Assembly: GCF_039538065.1 (NCBI RefSeq)
Contig: NZ_BAABBR010000001.1
Coordinates: 1,340,501-1,404,500 of the forward strand
DNA from: Sphingomonas rosea
Lineage (GTDB): Bacteria; Pseudomonadota; Alphaproteobacteria; Sphingomonadales; Sphingomonadaceae
Direction: 5' to 3'
Length of the DNA: 64,000 bases
Below, piece by piece: positions 33,939 to 42,713 of the stretch; position 1 is the first letter of the stretch, and every line of letters begins with the position of its first letter. The translations under genes and the position numbers were made by a program. The notes below the pieces were generated by a model. It did not search any database. It had not been told where the DNA came from and saw nothing but the letters and a program-made list of their open reading frames with translations.

Positions 33939-34012
33939 TGGATGCCCGACGTGGATTCGAACCACGATTGACGGAGTCAGAGTCCGTAGTCTTACCATTA
34001 GACGATCGGGCA
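33939..34012 (-). tRNA. tRNA-Gln (anticodon CTG)
   Basis: tRNA of 74 nt including an encoded CCA. The acceptor stem TGCCCGA pairs with TCGGGCA, the anticodon stem ACGGA/TCCGT encloses CTCTGAC with anticodon CTG, and the T-arm is GGTTCGAATCC. The discriminator base reads U, where E. coli tRNA-Gln has G. It decodes CAG. Confidence 0.95.
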
Positions 34013-34180
34013 ATCGCATGCGCCCGGCACGGAGCCGTTGGCTGCGCGCCACCTAGAAAGGGCGCTTGCCGCTGTCAATGGCACGGGTCCGAACTTGCGC
34101 TTGTTTGGCAAAGTGGCGTAGTCCGGTGGCAAGTCAGCCGGTCGGTATCGCCCGCACCGGTGCAGTAATTGGAAGAAGTG

Positions 34181-35239
34181 ATGGCGTCGCACCAGCCGAG
34201 CGCGCCGATGCCGGGACATCCGGCCGGACAACGAAATTCGAGGCCCCGCGCCGACGCGGGCGCCGCTCCTTCGCACCAGAGCTATGCGGCGATCGACCTC
34301 GGCACCAACAACTGCCGGCTCCTGATCGCGCGCCCGACCGGCGAGGGCTTCACCGTGGTCGACGCGTTCAGCCGGATCGTGCGGCTGGGCGAGGGACTGG
34401 CGACGAGCGGACGGCTGACCGACGCGGCGATGGACCGCGCGGTCGAGGCGCTTGGGGTCTGCGCCGACAAGCTGCGGCGGCGGCGGGTGGGCATCGCGCG
34501 CTCGGTCGCGACCGAGGCCTGCCGCCGCGCCGCCAATGGCCGCCACTTCATCGAGCGGGTCCGCAAGGAAACCGGGATCGTGCTCGAGATCATCGCCCCG
34601 CAGGAAGAAGCGCGGTTGGCGGTCTTGGGCTGCCACAAGCTGCTCGAGCCGGGCGACGGGCCGGCGCTGATTTTCGACATCGGCGGTGGGTCGACCGAGC
34701 TGGTGCTGGTGGAGCCCGGCGAAGGGGACGCGGCGCCGCGGATCAAGGCCTGGTGGAGCGCGCCATGGGGCGTCGTCTCGCTGACCGAAAGCGAAGGCCG
34801 CGAGGCGCTCGAGGGGCCGGACCGGGTCGCCGCCTACAGCCGGATGCGCGAGCGGGCGCGGCATGCCTTTGCCCGGTTCACCGAGATGCTCCCCGAGAAC
34901 AAGGAGAATATCCGGCTGCTCGGGACCAGTGGCACGGTGACGACGCTCGCCTCGGTCCATCTCGCGCTGCCGAGCTACGACCGGCGGGCGGTCGACGGGT
35001 TGCACGTGCCGATCGGGGCGATGCGCGACATTTCGACCATGATCGCCGAAATGGACTTCACCGAGCGCTCAGGCCTGCCCTGCATCGGGGCGGAGCGGGC
35101 TGACCTCGTGGTCGCGGGCTGCGCGATCCTCGAGGCGATCCTCGACATCTGGCCGGCCGAACAGCTCGGCATCGCCGACCGCGGGATCCGCGAAGGGATC
35201 TTGCGCAGCCTCATGGCCAAGGATGGGCACGTCATTTGA
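34181..35239 (+). CDS. ppx: Exopolyphosphatase / Ppx-GppA phosphatase family protein
   Basis: Protein of 352 residues of the ASKHA fold. Motifs: the P-loop-like AAIDLGTNNCRLLIA (about residue 37), SVATEACRRAANG, the second phosphate loop LIFDIGGGSTELVLV, and LLGTSGTVTTLASV. It hydrolyses polyphosphate and/or pppGpp. It has only the catalytic core and lacks the C-terminal HD-type region of the about 500-residue E. coli enzymes. ATG at 34181 chosen; a TTG four codons upstream is possible. The stop overlaps the rlmE start (TTGA), the usual ppx-rlmE pairing of sphingomonads. Confidence 0.9.
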   Translation: MASHQPSAPMPGHPAGQRNSRPRADAGAAPSHQSYAAIDLGTNNCRLLIARPTGEGFTVVDAFSRIVRLGEGLATSGRLTDAAMDRAVEALGVCADKLRRRRVGIARSVATEACRRAANGRHFIERVRKETGIVLEIIAPQEEARLAVLGCHKLLEPGDGPALIFDIGGGSTELVLVEPGEGDAAPRIKAWWSAPWGVVSLTESEGREALEGPDRVAAYSRMRERARHAFARFTEMLPENKENIRLLGTSGTVTTLASVHLALPSYDRRAVDGLHVPIGAMRDISTMIAEMDFTERSGLPCIGAERADLVVAGCAILEAILDIWPAEQLGIADRGIREGILRSLMAKDGHVI

Positions 35240-35892
35240 ATACCCGAGTCAAAACCGCCAAGGGCCGCAAGGTGGGGTCGACCAAGTGGCTGCAGCGGCA
35301 GCTCAACGACCCCTATGTCAAGAAGGCCAAGGCCGAAGGCTATCGCAGCCGCGCCGCCTACAAGCTCATCGAGCTGGACGAGAAGTTCAGCCTGCTGCGC
35401 GGGGTGACCGCGGTCGTCGACCTCGGAATCGCGCCCGGCGGGTGGAGCCAGGTGGTACGCAAGAAGGCGCCCAAGGCGAAGGTCGCGGGGATCGATTTCC
35501 TCGAGGTGGCCCCGCTCGACGGGGTGACGATCCTCCAGATGGACTTCACCGACGAGGACGCCGACGCGAGGCTCAAGGAAGCGCTCGGCGGGCCGGCGGA
35601 CCTCGTGCTCTCGGACATGGCGGCGAACACCGTCGGCCATCCGCAGACCGACCACCTGCGCACCATGGGGCTGGTCGAGCTGGGGCTCGAATTCGCCAAG
35701 GACGTGCTGAGGCCCGGCGGCGCCTATGTCGCCAAGGTGCTGGCCGGCGGGACCGACAACCAGCTGCTGGCCGAGCTCAAGAAGCATTTCTCGACGGTGA
35801 AGCATGCCAAGCCGCCCGCGAGCCGCAAGGACTCGAGCGAGTGGTATGTCGTCGCGCAGGGCTTCAAGGGACGCACCTCAGACGCGGCCTGA
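35236..35892 (+). CDS. rlmE: 23S rRNA (uridine-2'-O)-methyltransferase RlmE (FtsJ/RrmJ)
   Basis: SAM-dependent methyltransferase of 218 residues that 2'-O-methylates U2552 (E. coli numbering) of 23S rRNA. RSRAAYKLIELDEKF carries the first catalytic Lys. The SAM loop is VVDLGIAPGGWSQV, the catalytic Asp lies in LVLSDMAANTVG, the second Lys in YVAKVLAGG and the Glu in SSEWYVVAQGF, completing the K-D-K-E tetrad. TTG start coupled to ppx. Confidence 0.95.
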   Translation: MNTRVKTAKGRKVGSTKWLQRQLNDPYVKKAKAEGYRSRAAYKLIELDEKFSLLRGVTAVVDLGIAPGGWSQVVRKKAPKAKVAGIDFLEVAPLDGVTILQMDFTDEDADARLKEALGGPADLVLSDMAANTVGHPQTDHLRTMGLVELGLEFAKDVLRPGGAYVAKVLAGGTDNQLLAELKKHFSTVKHAKPPASRKDSSEWYVVAQGFKGRTSDAA

Positions 35893-36020
35893 AACCTGAA
35901 CAAGGTCTCGAAGGTCCAAGGGTAAGCGAGTCGTTTTTCGACCGCCTTCACCCCCGCTGAGAAAGAGCCAGAACAAACCTATCGGGTTAGTTCAGCATCT
36001 TTTCTCCTACAGCGCAAGCC

Positions 36021-37511
36021 TCAGGCGGGCGCGCGTCCGCTGAGGCGGCGGCCGAGTTCCGCGAGACCCGGGCGCTGGCCGGTGGCGAGCAGGCTGGCGC
36101 GGAACAGGCGACCGAGGAGGACCAGCTCGAGCGCGACGAAGGCGGCGAGCAGAATCCCCGAGCCGATCACCTCCCAGGCCGCGATCCCCGAGCCCAGGCG
36201 GGCGAGCACCGCGAAGGGGGTCCAGATCGGGATCCAGGTGAGGACGGTAATGCCGATGCCGGTGCCGCCGCTGATGACGCCTTGGATGAGGACGGTGATC
36301 GGCAGGATGATCATCAGGATCACGGGCATGAGATAGCCCTGCGCGTCGTTCATCGAATCGCTGATCGCGCCGATCGCGAGGAAGAAGATGGCGATGCAGA
36401 TATAGCCCATGATGAAGAAGTAGATCATCGCCGCGATCGTGCCGGGCGAGGTCAGGGGCGCAAGCGCGGGCCGGATGAAGTCGGCGATCGCGCCTTGCGT
36501 CGCGGTGGCGGCGACGATCCCGCAGCCGATCCAGGCGGCAAGCATGGTCAGGCCGACCGCGACGACGCCGAATAGCTTGCCGTACATGAGCTGCTCGGGG
36601 CTGACGGTCGCGAGCACGGTCTCGAGCAGCTTGTTCGACCGCTCCTCGACCATGCTCTGGAGCATCCAGCTGCCCGACAGCATCAGCGCCATCATCAGCA
36701 TGTAGGAGGCGGCGAGCGGCAGGATCGAGCGGACCAGCATCGCTTCCTTGGCGCCGCCGCCGGGCTTGGGCTGGGTGACGGCGATGGCCGGGGTGACGGT
36801 CGCGGCGGCCGCGGCGACGTCGGGCGCGACCCCGCGATCGGTGAGCAGCCGCTGGCGGAGGGTGCGGGTGAGAACGTCCTGGACGCTCGCGACCAGTTGC
36901 GGCGAGGGCTGGCCTCCGGTCCATAGCCGAACCGCGCCGGTCGCGGTGAAGTCGGCCGGAATGTAAAGAACGTAAGCCGCGCGGTCGGCCTTCTTGTCGG
37001 CCGGGTTGAGGAGCCGGTCGACCCCGGCGTCGAGCGCGGGGCCGGTCGCGCGGGCAAGGCCGGCGGGGGGAGCGACGAGCGCGTAATTGGGCTCCGGCGG
37101 GTCGAAGTCGGGGACGCCGCTCGGCTTGGCGGCGGCGAGGCGAGCAATCGCCGCGTCCTTGCCGCCGTCCGCCACGAAGCGCGCGACCTCGGCGTCGGTG
37201 AACCAGCGGTCGCCCTGCGCATAGATCGCCGACGGATCGACCGCGATCTTGTGGCGCTGGACGTAGCGCACGAGCGCGTTGAGCACCCGGCGCTGGTCGT
37301 CGATCTGCAGACGCTGCGTGACCGCCGCGGCCGAGCTTCCGTCGCCGGCGTCAAGGAGCACGACGCGGTCGGTCCGGTCGGGGCTCATGAACTTCTGCGT
37401 GAGCGGCGCAATTCCGAACGCGAGGGGCAGGATCAGCAGCGTCAGCCAGAAGCTGCGCATCCGGGTGATCTGGCGATATTCGCGCGCCGCGACGAGCAGG
37501 ATCTGGTTCAC
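36021..37511 (-). CDS. ABC-2 type exporter permease (NatB-like)
   Basis: Permease of 496 residues from a GTG start. An N-terminal helix (FWLTLLILPLAFGIAPL) is followed by a large extracytoplasmic loop (about residues 45-260) and then five or six helices in the C-terminal half (MLMMALMLSGSWMLQSMVEER, VAVGLTMLAAWIGCGIV and so on). SMVEERSNKLLETVLATVSPEQLMYGK is the ABC-2 signature after the loop. It pairs with the ATPase encoded just upstream (GTGA overlap). NatAB-type exporters move sodium ions, drugs or other substrates; which one is unknown here. Confidence 0.9.
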   Translation of the reverse strand: MNQILLVAAREYRQITRMRSFWLTLLILPLAFGIAPLTQKFMSPDRTDRVVLLDAGDGSSAAAVTQRLQIDDQRRVLNALVRYVQRHKIAVDPSAIYAQGDRWFTDAEVARFVADGGKDAAIARLAAAKPSGVPDFDPPEPNYALVAPPAGLARATGPALDAGVDRLLNPADKKADRAAYVLYIPADFTATGAVRLWTGGQPSPQLVASVQDVLTRTLRQRLLTDRGVAPDVAAAAATVTPAIAVTQPKPGGGAKEAMLVRSILPLAASYMLMMALMLSGSWMLQSMVEERSNKLLETVLATVSPEQLMYGKLFGVVAVGLTMLAAWIGCGIVAATATQGAIADFIRPALAPLTSPGTIAAMIYFFIMGYICIAIFFLAIGAISDSMNDAQGYLMPVILMIILPITVLIQGVISGGTGIGITVLTWIPIWTPFAVLARLGSGIAAWEVIGSGILLAAFVALELVLLGRLFRASLLATGQRPGLAELGRRLSGRAPA

Positions 37512-38431
37512 GAATGCGCTCCTTGCGCGCCGACGATGTGGAGGAAGACGTCGTGGAGGCTGGGCTGGCGCTCGTCGAAGCGGCGCAGGCGGCGGCCCGC
37601 GCCGGAGACTCGGTCGAGGACGTCGCCGGGTTCGACCCCGGGCGCGAGGGTGAGCCTGTATTCGTGCCAGCCATCGCCGGCAGCGCCACGTTCCTCGGCC
37701 GCGGCGACGCCGGGAATGTCGGTCAGCGGCGCTTGCGCGACCACCGTGAGCTGCGCGGGAAGCAGGCGGCGGGCGTCGTCGACGGTGCCTTCGAAGCGCT
37801 TCTGCCCCTTGGCGAGGAGCAGGAGCCGTTCGCACAGGCGCTCGGCATGCTGCATGACGTGGGTCGAGAAGACGACCGTGGCGCCGTCGGCCGCGGCGCG
37901 CTTGATCTCGTCCTCGAGGAGGCCCTGGTTGACCGGGTCGAGGCCCGAGAAGGGCTCGTCGAGGATCAGCAGGCGCGGGCGGTTCACCACCGCGGCGGCG
38001 AGCTGCACCTTCTGCGCCATGCCCTTCGATAGCTTGTCGAGGGTCGAGCGGGCGTTGGCGGCGAGACCGAAGCGGTCGAGGAGGGCGAGGCCGGCGTGGC
38101 GCGCATCGGCGGCGGTCATGCCCTTCAGGCGCCCGAAGTAGACGATGGTGTCGATCGCGGTCATCGCGCGGTAGAGGCCGCGTTCCTCGGGAAGGAAGCC
38201 GAGCTGGGCGCTGTTCTCGCGGCCGGGCTGGCGGCCGAGGACCGAGATGCTGCCGCTCGTCGGGCGGATGATGTCGAGGACCATGCGGAGCGAGGTGGTC
38301 TTGCCCGCGCCATTGCCGCCGAGGAAGCCGAACACCTCGCCCTCGCCGACCGCGAAGCTGAGATCGTCGACGGCGGTGACGTCGCCGAATGTCTTGGTGA
38401 CGTTGGTCAGACGCAATGCGTGATCGGCCAC
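37508..38431 (-). CDS. ABC transporter ATP-binding protein (NatA-like)
   Basis: ATPase subunit of 307 residues. Walker A is GGNGAGKTTSLRM (about residue 37), the Q-loop LGFLPEERGLY, ABC signature LSKGMAQKVQLA, Walker B LLILDEPFSGLDP and the switch His in VFSTHVMQHAE. A C-terminal extension of about 90 residues (typical DUF4162) follows. It forms an exporter with the permease encoded downstream, whose start it overlaps by 4 bp. Confidence 0.94.
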   Translation of the reverse strand: MADHALRLTNVTKTFGDVTAVDDLSFAVGEGEVFGFLGGNGAGKTTSLRMVLDIIRPTSGSISVLGRQPGRENSAQLGFLPEERGLYRAMTAIDTIVYFGRLKGMTAADARHAGLALLDRFGLAANARSTLDKLSKGMAQKVQLAAAVVNRPRLLILDEPFSGLDPVNQGLLEDEIKRAAADGATVVFSTHVMQHAERLCERLLLLAKGQKRFEGTVDDARRLLPAQLTVVAQAPLTDIPGVAAAEERGAAGDGWHEYRLTLAPGVEPGDVLDRVSGAGRRLRRFDERQPSLHDVFLHIVGAQGAHS

Positions 38432-38522
38432 GTGGCCCTACTCCCCCAGCTTGTGGCCCTAGGGAGCCGAGCCGGCGGCGGGGGTCAAGGCGAAGCGACC
38501 GCCGTTCGTCGAACGACGGGCG

Positions 38523-38783
38523 TCAGTCTTCCGCGTGGCGGTCGAGGAGGTCCATGAGGTTGCGCGCGGCGTCGCGGTCGGCGGGCTCGGCGAAAGCGAC
38601 GTCGAGATCGGGCGCGTGGCCGAGCATGAAGAGCAGCGACCAGAGGGCGAAGCGGCGGGCGCGGTCGGTCTCGAGCCCGAAGTCGACGAGCATCCGGTCG
38701 ACGCCCGCCTCAAGCATCGCGGGCGAAACGGCGGCGAGGTCGGTGGTGGCGAAATAGCGCACGAGGAGGTCGTCGAAGTCCAT
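38523..38783 (-). CDS. Short helical protein, unknown function
   Basis: Predicted 86-residue acidic protein, mostly helical (FDDLLVRYFATTDLAAVSPAM; DAARNLMDLLDRHAED). No known motif. ATG at 38783 was chosen because the text upstream is Arg/Ala-rich and unlike a protein. It lies 91 bp upstream of the ABC ATPase gene on the same strand and 94 bp from the divergent DUF1800 gene. Confidence 0.6.
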   Translation of the reverse strand: MDFDDLLVRYFATTDLAAVSPAMLEAGVDRMLVDFGLETDRARRFALWSLLFMLGHAPDLDVAFAEPADRDAARNLMDLLDRHAED

Positions 38784-38877
38784 CGGCTTGCGGGTAGCGC
38801 CTGGGGCAAGGCTGGCAAGCGTCCGTTCACGTGGCGCGGCGCAGCCTCGCGCCGATTGCATGCCAGGGACGATGCCG

Positions 38878-40314
38878 ATGAACGACCTGATCTTTGCCGA
38901 GAACCGCTTCGGGCTGGGGCCGCGATCGGGGCAGTCGCCGGGGCGGAGCGACGGGCGCGGCTGGGCCGAGGCGCAGGTCGGGCAGCGGCTCGCGGGGCTA
39001 CCGGGCATTCCGACCCGGGCCGATGCGGCGGCGGCGCTCCTCGCCTATCGCGAGGAACGGCAGAATGCGCGGCAGGGGCAGGCGGCGATGCAGCCGGCGG
39101 CGATGCCGACGGGGGGCACGATGACCATAACGCCGGCGGCCGAGGCCAAGGCGCCGCGCCCGCACGAGCTGCAGATGGCGCGGCGCGAGCAGCGTGAGCT
39201 TTACCTGCGGCTGGTCGATGCGCGGATCGGGGCGGCGCTGACGACCGAGCAGCCCTTCCTCGAGCGGCTGGCGCATTTCTGGGCGAACCATTTCGCGGTC
39301 GGCGCGACCAAGGCGACGACAATCGGCTATGCCGGCCTGCTCGAGATGGAGGCCATCCGGCCGCACCTGACGGGGCGGTTCGCGGACATGCTGATGGCGG
39401 TCGAGCGGCATCCGGCGATGTTGCTCTATCTCGACCAGGCGCAGTCGGTCGGGCCGAACAGTGTTGCCGGGCAGCGCGCAGGCCAGCGCGGGCGCGACGT
39501 CGGGCTGAACGAGAACCTCGCGCGCGAGATCCTGGAGCTGCACACGCTCGGCGTGCGGACCGGCTACGCGCAGGCCGACGTCACCGAATTCGCCCGCGCG
39601 CTGACCGGATGGACGATCGCGGGCCTCGGGCGCGGGCGGGCGATCGACGGGGCGGAGGGCGACTTCACCTTTGCCGCCATGCTGCACGAGCCGGGCAGCC
39701 GGACGATCCTCGGCAAGCGCTACGGCGAGGGCGGCGAGGAGCAGGGCCGGGCGGTGCTGATGGACCTGGCGGTGCATCCGGCGACCGCGCGGCACGTCGC
39801 GACCAAGCTCGCCCGGCATTTCGCGGCCGACGATCCGCCGCCCGCGATGGTGACCCGGCTGGAGCAGGCATTCCTCAAGAGCGGGGGCGATTTGCCGACG
39901 GTCTATCGTGCGCTCCTCGCCTCGCCCGAGGCGTGGGACGCGGCGAGCCCCAAGTTCCGCAATCCGTGGGAATGGTCGGTGGCGAGTTTGCGGGCGCTGG
40001 GCGTCGAGCGCTCGCCCGGCCAGCGCGCGGTGGGAATGCTGCAGGAGCTCGGCATGCCGGTGTGGCGACCGACCTCGCCCGCGGGGTTCGACGATGTGGC
40101 GGCCAGTTGGGCCGCGCCCGACGCGCTGATGCGGCGGGTCGAGGCGGCGCAAAGGATGGCGGGGGCTGTGTCCGGGCTCGACGCGCGCGTTGTGGCGCCC
40201 AGGGTGCTCGGCGCCCGGCTGACGCCGGCGACCGCGACCGCGATCAGCCGCGCCGAAAGCCCGGCGACTGGCCTCGCGCTGATGCTCGTCTCCCCTGAAT
40301 TCCTGCGGAGGTAA
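38878..40314 (+). CDS. DUF1800 domain-containing protein
   Basis: Protein of 478 residues. DUF1800 landmarks: ENRFGLGPRSG at the N-terminus, FWANHFAVGATK, GLNENLAREILELHTLGV and FARALTGWTI, and later AVHPATARHVATKLARHF. Proteins of this family are paired with DUF1501 proteins, as here, and some are linked to cellulose-like or surface material; molecular function is unknown. No clear signal peptide. The second ATG (38878) has AGGGA at good spacing. The DUF1501 gene follows after 5 bp. Confidence 0.9.
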   Translation: MNDLIFAENRFGLGPRSGQSPGRSDGRGWAEAQVGQRLAGLPGIPTRADAAAALLAYREERQNARQGQAAMQPAAMPTGGTMTITPAAEAKAPRPHELQMARREQRELYLRLVDARIGAALTTEQPFLERLAHFWANHFAVGATKATTIGYAGLLEMEAIRPHLTGRFADMLMAVERHPAMLLYLDQAQSVGPNSVAGQRAGQRGRDVGLNENLAREILELHTLGVRTGYAQADVTEFARALTGWTIAGLGRGRAIDGAEGDFTFAAMLHEPGSRTILGKRYGEGGEEQGRAVLMDLAVHPATARHVATKLARHFAADDPPPAMVTRLEQAFLKSGGDLPTVYRALLASPEAWDAASPKFRNPWEWSVASLRALGVERSPGQRAVGMLQELGMPVWRPTSPAGFDDVAASWAAPDALMRRVEAAQRMAGAVSGLDARVVAPRVLGARLTPATATAISRAESPATGLALMLVSPEFLRR

Positions 40315-40319
40315 GACCC

Positions 40320-41453
40320 ATGGACCGCCGTTCCTTCCTGACCTGTTCGGCCGCCGGCGTGGCCGCCGCGACCTTCGCGCCGACGCTCGCCTTCGCCAAG
40401 GCGGCGACCGACAAGCGATTCCTGTTCGTGATCCAGCGCGGCGCGGCCGACGGGCTGATGACGCTGATGCCCACCGGCGATCCGGGGCTGGCCGCGCTCC
40501 GGCCGCAGCTTGCCGTCGAGGGTGGCACGAAGCTCGACGGGATGTTCACGCTGCACCCGGCCTTGAAGCAGACCGCCGCGCTCTATGCGGCGAAGCAGGC
40601 GATGTTCGTCCACGCGGTCGCCTCGCCCTATCGCGACCGGTCGCATTTCGACGGGCAGAACGTGCTCGAGACGGGCGGCTCGCTCCCCTATCGGCTGCGC
40701 GACGGATGGATGAACCGGCTGGTGTCGACCATGCCCGACGATCCCAAGGCGATCGCTTTCTCGCCGACCGTGCCGCCGGCGCTGCGCGGCGCCGCTCAGG
40801 TGGCGAGCTACGCGCCGTCGAACCTGCCCGATGCGAGCCAGGACCTGCTGATCCGGGTCGGCGACCTCTACCAGGCCGACAAGCAATTGGGGCCGCTGTG
40901 GAACCAGGCGCTGTCGGCGCGGGCGCAGGCGGGCGACCTCGCCTCGGCGCGGGGCGCGGCGGCAGCGGGCGCGCTCGCGGCCAAGATGATGGCGGGCCCG
41001 AACGGCGCGCGCATCGGGATGGTCGAGACCGACGGCTGGGACACGCATAGCGGGCAGAAAGGGCGGCTGAATGCGCAGCTGACCGGCATGGACGCGATGC
41101 TGGCCGCGTTCCGCGAGGGCCTTGGCGCCGACTGGTCGAACACGCTGGTGCTGGTCGCGACCGAGTTCGGGCGGACCGCACGCGAGAACGGGACCGGGGG
41201 GACCGATCATGGCACGGGCTCGGTCGCGTGGCTGCTCGGCGGGGCGGTCAGCGGTGGCAAGGTGGTGGCCGACTGGCCGGGCCTCAGCCAGGCGGCGCTC
41301 TACGAGGACCGGGACTTGAAGCCGACGACCGCGCTCGATTCGCTGATCGCGACCGCGCTGGCGCAGCAGTTCGGGCAGGATCCGGCGCGACTGGCGGCGA
41401 CACTCTTTCCCGAGACGGGCGCGAAGCCGCTTCCCAAGCTGCTGGTCGCCTAG
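40320..41453 (+). CDS. DUF1501 domain-containing protein, Tat-exported
   Basis: Protein of 377 residues with a twin-arginine signal (MDRRSFLTCSAAGVAAA, cleavage near AFAKA). The core belongs to the alkaline-phosphatase-like fold used by DUF1501: LFVIQRGAADGLMTLMP, RSHFDGQNVLETGG, MVETDGWDTHSGQKG and TLVLVATEFGRTARENGTGGTD-type text (ATEFGRTAREN; GTDHGTG). It is encoded with DUF1800 and presumably acts with it outside the cytoplasm. The stop shares CTAG with convergent trmL. Confidence 0.9.
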   Translation: MDRRSFLTCSAAGVAAATFAPTLAFAKAATDKRFLFVIQRGAADGLMTLMPTGDPGLAALRPQLAVEGGTKLDGMFTLHPALKQTAALYAAKQAMFVHAVASPYRDRSHFDGQNVLETGGSLPYRLRDGWMNRLVSTMPDDPKAIAFSPTVPPALRGAAQVASYAPSNLPDASQDLLIRVGDLYQADKQLGPLWNQALSARAQAGDLASARGAAAAGALAAKMMAGPNGARIGMVETDGWDTHSGQKGRLNAQLTGMDAMLAAFREGLGADWSNTLVLVATEFGRTARENGTGGTDHGTGSVAWLLGGAVSGGKVVADWPGLSQAALYEDRDLKPTTALDSLIATALAQQFGQDPARLAATLFPETGAKPLPKLLVA

Positions 41454-41902
41454 GCGGGGAGAAGTCCCGTCTGGCGGAGCGCCTCGCCGAGCGCGAGCGC
41501 AGCGGAGGTGGCGAGGTTGAGCGAGCGGACCTGCGGCCGGAGCGGGATCCGGAGGCCCGCGTCGGCCGCTTGCGCCACATGGTCGGGAACCCCGGCGCTT
41601 TCCTTGCCGAACAGCAGGACATCGTTCGCTTCGAAGGCGAAGTCGTAGGGCGAGGCGGTCGCCTTGGTGGTGAAGAGGATCAGGCGCGACGGGGCGACTG
41701 TGGCGTGGAAGGCGGCCCAGTCGGCGTGACGGGTGACGGCCACGTGATCGATATAGTCCATCGCGGTACGGCGGACGCGCTTGTCGTCCCAGGCAAAACC
41801 CATCGGCTCGATCAGGTCGACCGCGACGCCCATGCAGGCGCCGAGGCGGAGGACGGCCCCGACGTTGCCGGCGATTTCGGGCTCGTAGAGGGCGAGGCGC
41901 AT
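41450..41902 (-). CDS. trmL: tRNA (cytidine(34)-2'-O)-methyltransferase TrmL
   Basis: SPOUT-class methyltransferase of 150 residues that 2'-O-methylates the wobble base of tRNA-Leu isoacceptors. The N-terminus MRLALYEPEIAGNVGAVLRL (N for SAM/tRNA binding) and the knot region LLFGKESAGVPDHV, then RIPLRPQVRSLNLATSAALALGEALRQ, match TrmL/YibK over the full length. Confidence 0.95.
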   Translation of the reverse strand: MRLALYEPEIAGNVGAVLRLGACMGVAVDLIEPMGFAWDDKRVRRTAMDYIDHVAVTRHADWAAFHATVAPSRLILFTTKATASPYDFAFEANDVLLFGKESAGVPDHVAQAADAGLRIPLRPQVRSLNLATSAALALGEALRQTGLLPA

Positions 41903-41923
41903 GGGGGACCTCTATCGTTGGTC

Positions 41924-41973
41924 CTGAGCGAAGTCGAAGGGCCTTAGCGCAAACGTGCTTCGACTTCGCTCAG
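41924..41973. repeat. 50-bp palindromic repeat element, intergenic copy
   Basis: Perfect 16-bp inverted repeat CTGAGCGAAGTCGAAG (41924-41939) / CTTCGACTTCGCTCAG (41958-41973) with an 18-nt loop. It lies between dsbA and trmL (both minus strand), where the hairpin could act as a terminator or stabilise the upstream mRNA. A diverged copy with the same 16-18-16 layout lies inside tatB at 50,337. It resembles REP-type dispersed elements. Confidence 0.8.
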
Positions 41974-41990
41974 CACGAACGCGTCGGTCA

Positions 41991-42713
41991 CTAGCTCTCG
42001 TTCTTCTTCGCGCGGGCGTCGGCGATGGCTTTCTTGAGCGCATCATAGCCGACCGCGCCGTTCATCACCCGGTTGCCGACGACGAACAGCGGGGTGCCCG
42101 TGGCGCCGAGCTGGCCGGCGATCTCGTAGTTGCGGCGGAGTTCGGCGTCGAACTCGGGGCTCGAGGGGATGGCGGCGGGAAGGCCGGCGGCGGCGGCGGC
42201 CTTGGCGAGCGTCGCCTCGCTCGGTCGCCCGGCCTCGTACATGGCGTCGTGGAAGGTCATGAACTTGCCGGCCTTGCTGGCGGCAAGCGCGAGGCGCGCG
42301 GCGGCTTCGCTGCCCGGCCCGAGGACGGGGAATTCACGGTAGACGACGCGCAGCTTGGGGTCTTCCTTGATGAGCTGGGCGAGGACCGGGAGCGAGGCTT
42401 TGCAATAGCCGCAGGCATAATCGTAGAATTCGACCAGCGTGACGTCGGCGTCCTTGGCGCCCTGCCACGACGAGCCGAAGGGCGTTTCGATCGCCTGACG
42501 GTTGGCGGCGATGACGGGGGCGTGCTGCTGGTCGCGGAGCGCGTCGGCGGTCTCGAGCAGGATGGTGGGATTGTCGAGCATCGCCTGGCGGACCAGCCGG
42601 TCGGCCCAGCCGCTCTGCAAGGCGACGATCGCCAGCGCCACCGCCGCCACCGCGCCGCCGGCGGCGCCGATCAGCGCGGCGCCCCAGCTCTTCACCCCCG
42701 CCGTCTCGCTCAC
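41991..42713 (-). CDS. DsbA-family thiol-disulfide protein
   Basis: Protein of 240 residues from a GTG start. A signal-anchor helix (about residues 9-32) is followed by a thioredoxin fold with an inserted helical domain. The redox site is FYDYACGYCKASLPVL (CGYC), and the cis-Pro loop is GATGTPLFVVG. The pattern DNPTILLETADALRDQQ before the domain is typical of alphaproteobacterial DsbA-type (Com1-like) proteins. It probably forms or isomerises disulfides in the periplasm. The start overlaps the stop of the M48 protease gene (GTGA). Confidence 0.92.
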   Translation of the reverse strand: MSETAGVKSWGAALIGAAGGAVAAVALAIVALQSGWADRLVRQAMLDNPTILLETADALRDQQHAPVIAANRQAIETPFGSSWQGAKDADVTLVEFYDYACGYCKASLPVLAQLIKEDPKLRVVYREFPVLGPGSEAAARLALAASKAGKFMTFHDAMYEAGRPSEATLAKAAAAAGLPAAIPSSPEFDAELRRNYEIAGQLGATGTPLFVVGNRVMNGAVGYDALKKAIADARAKKNES

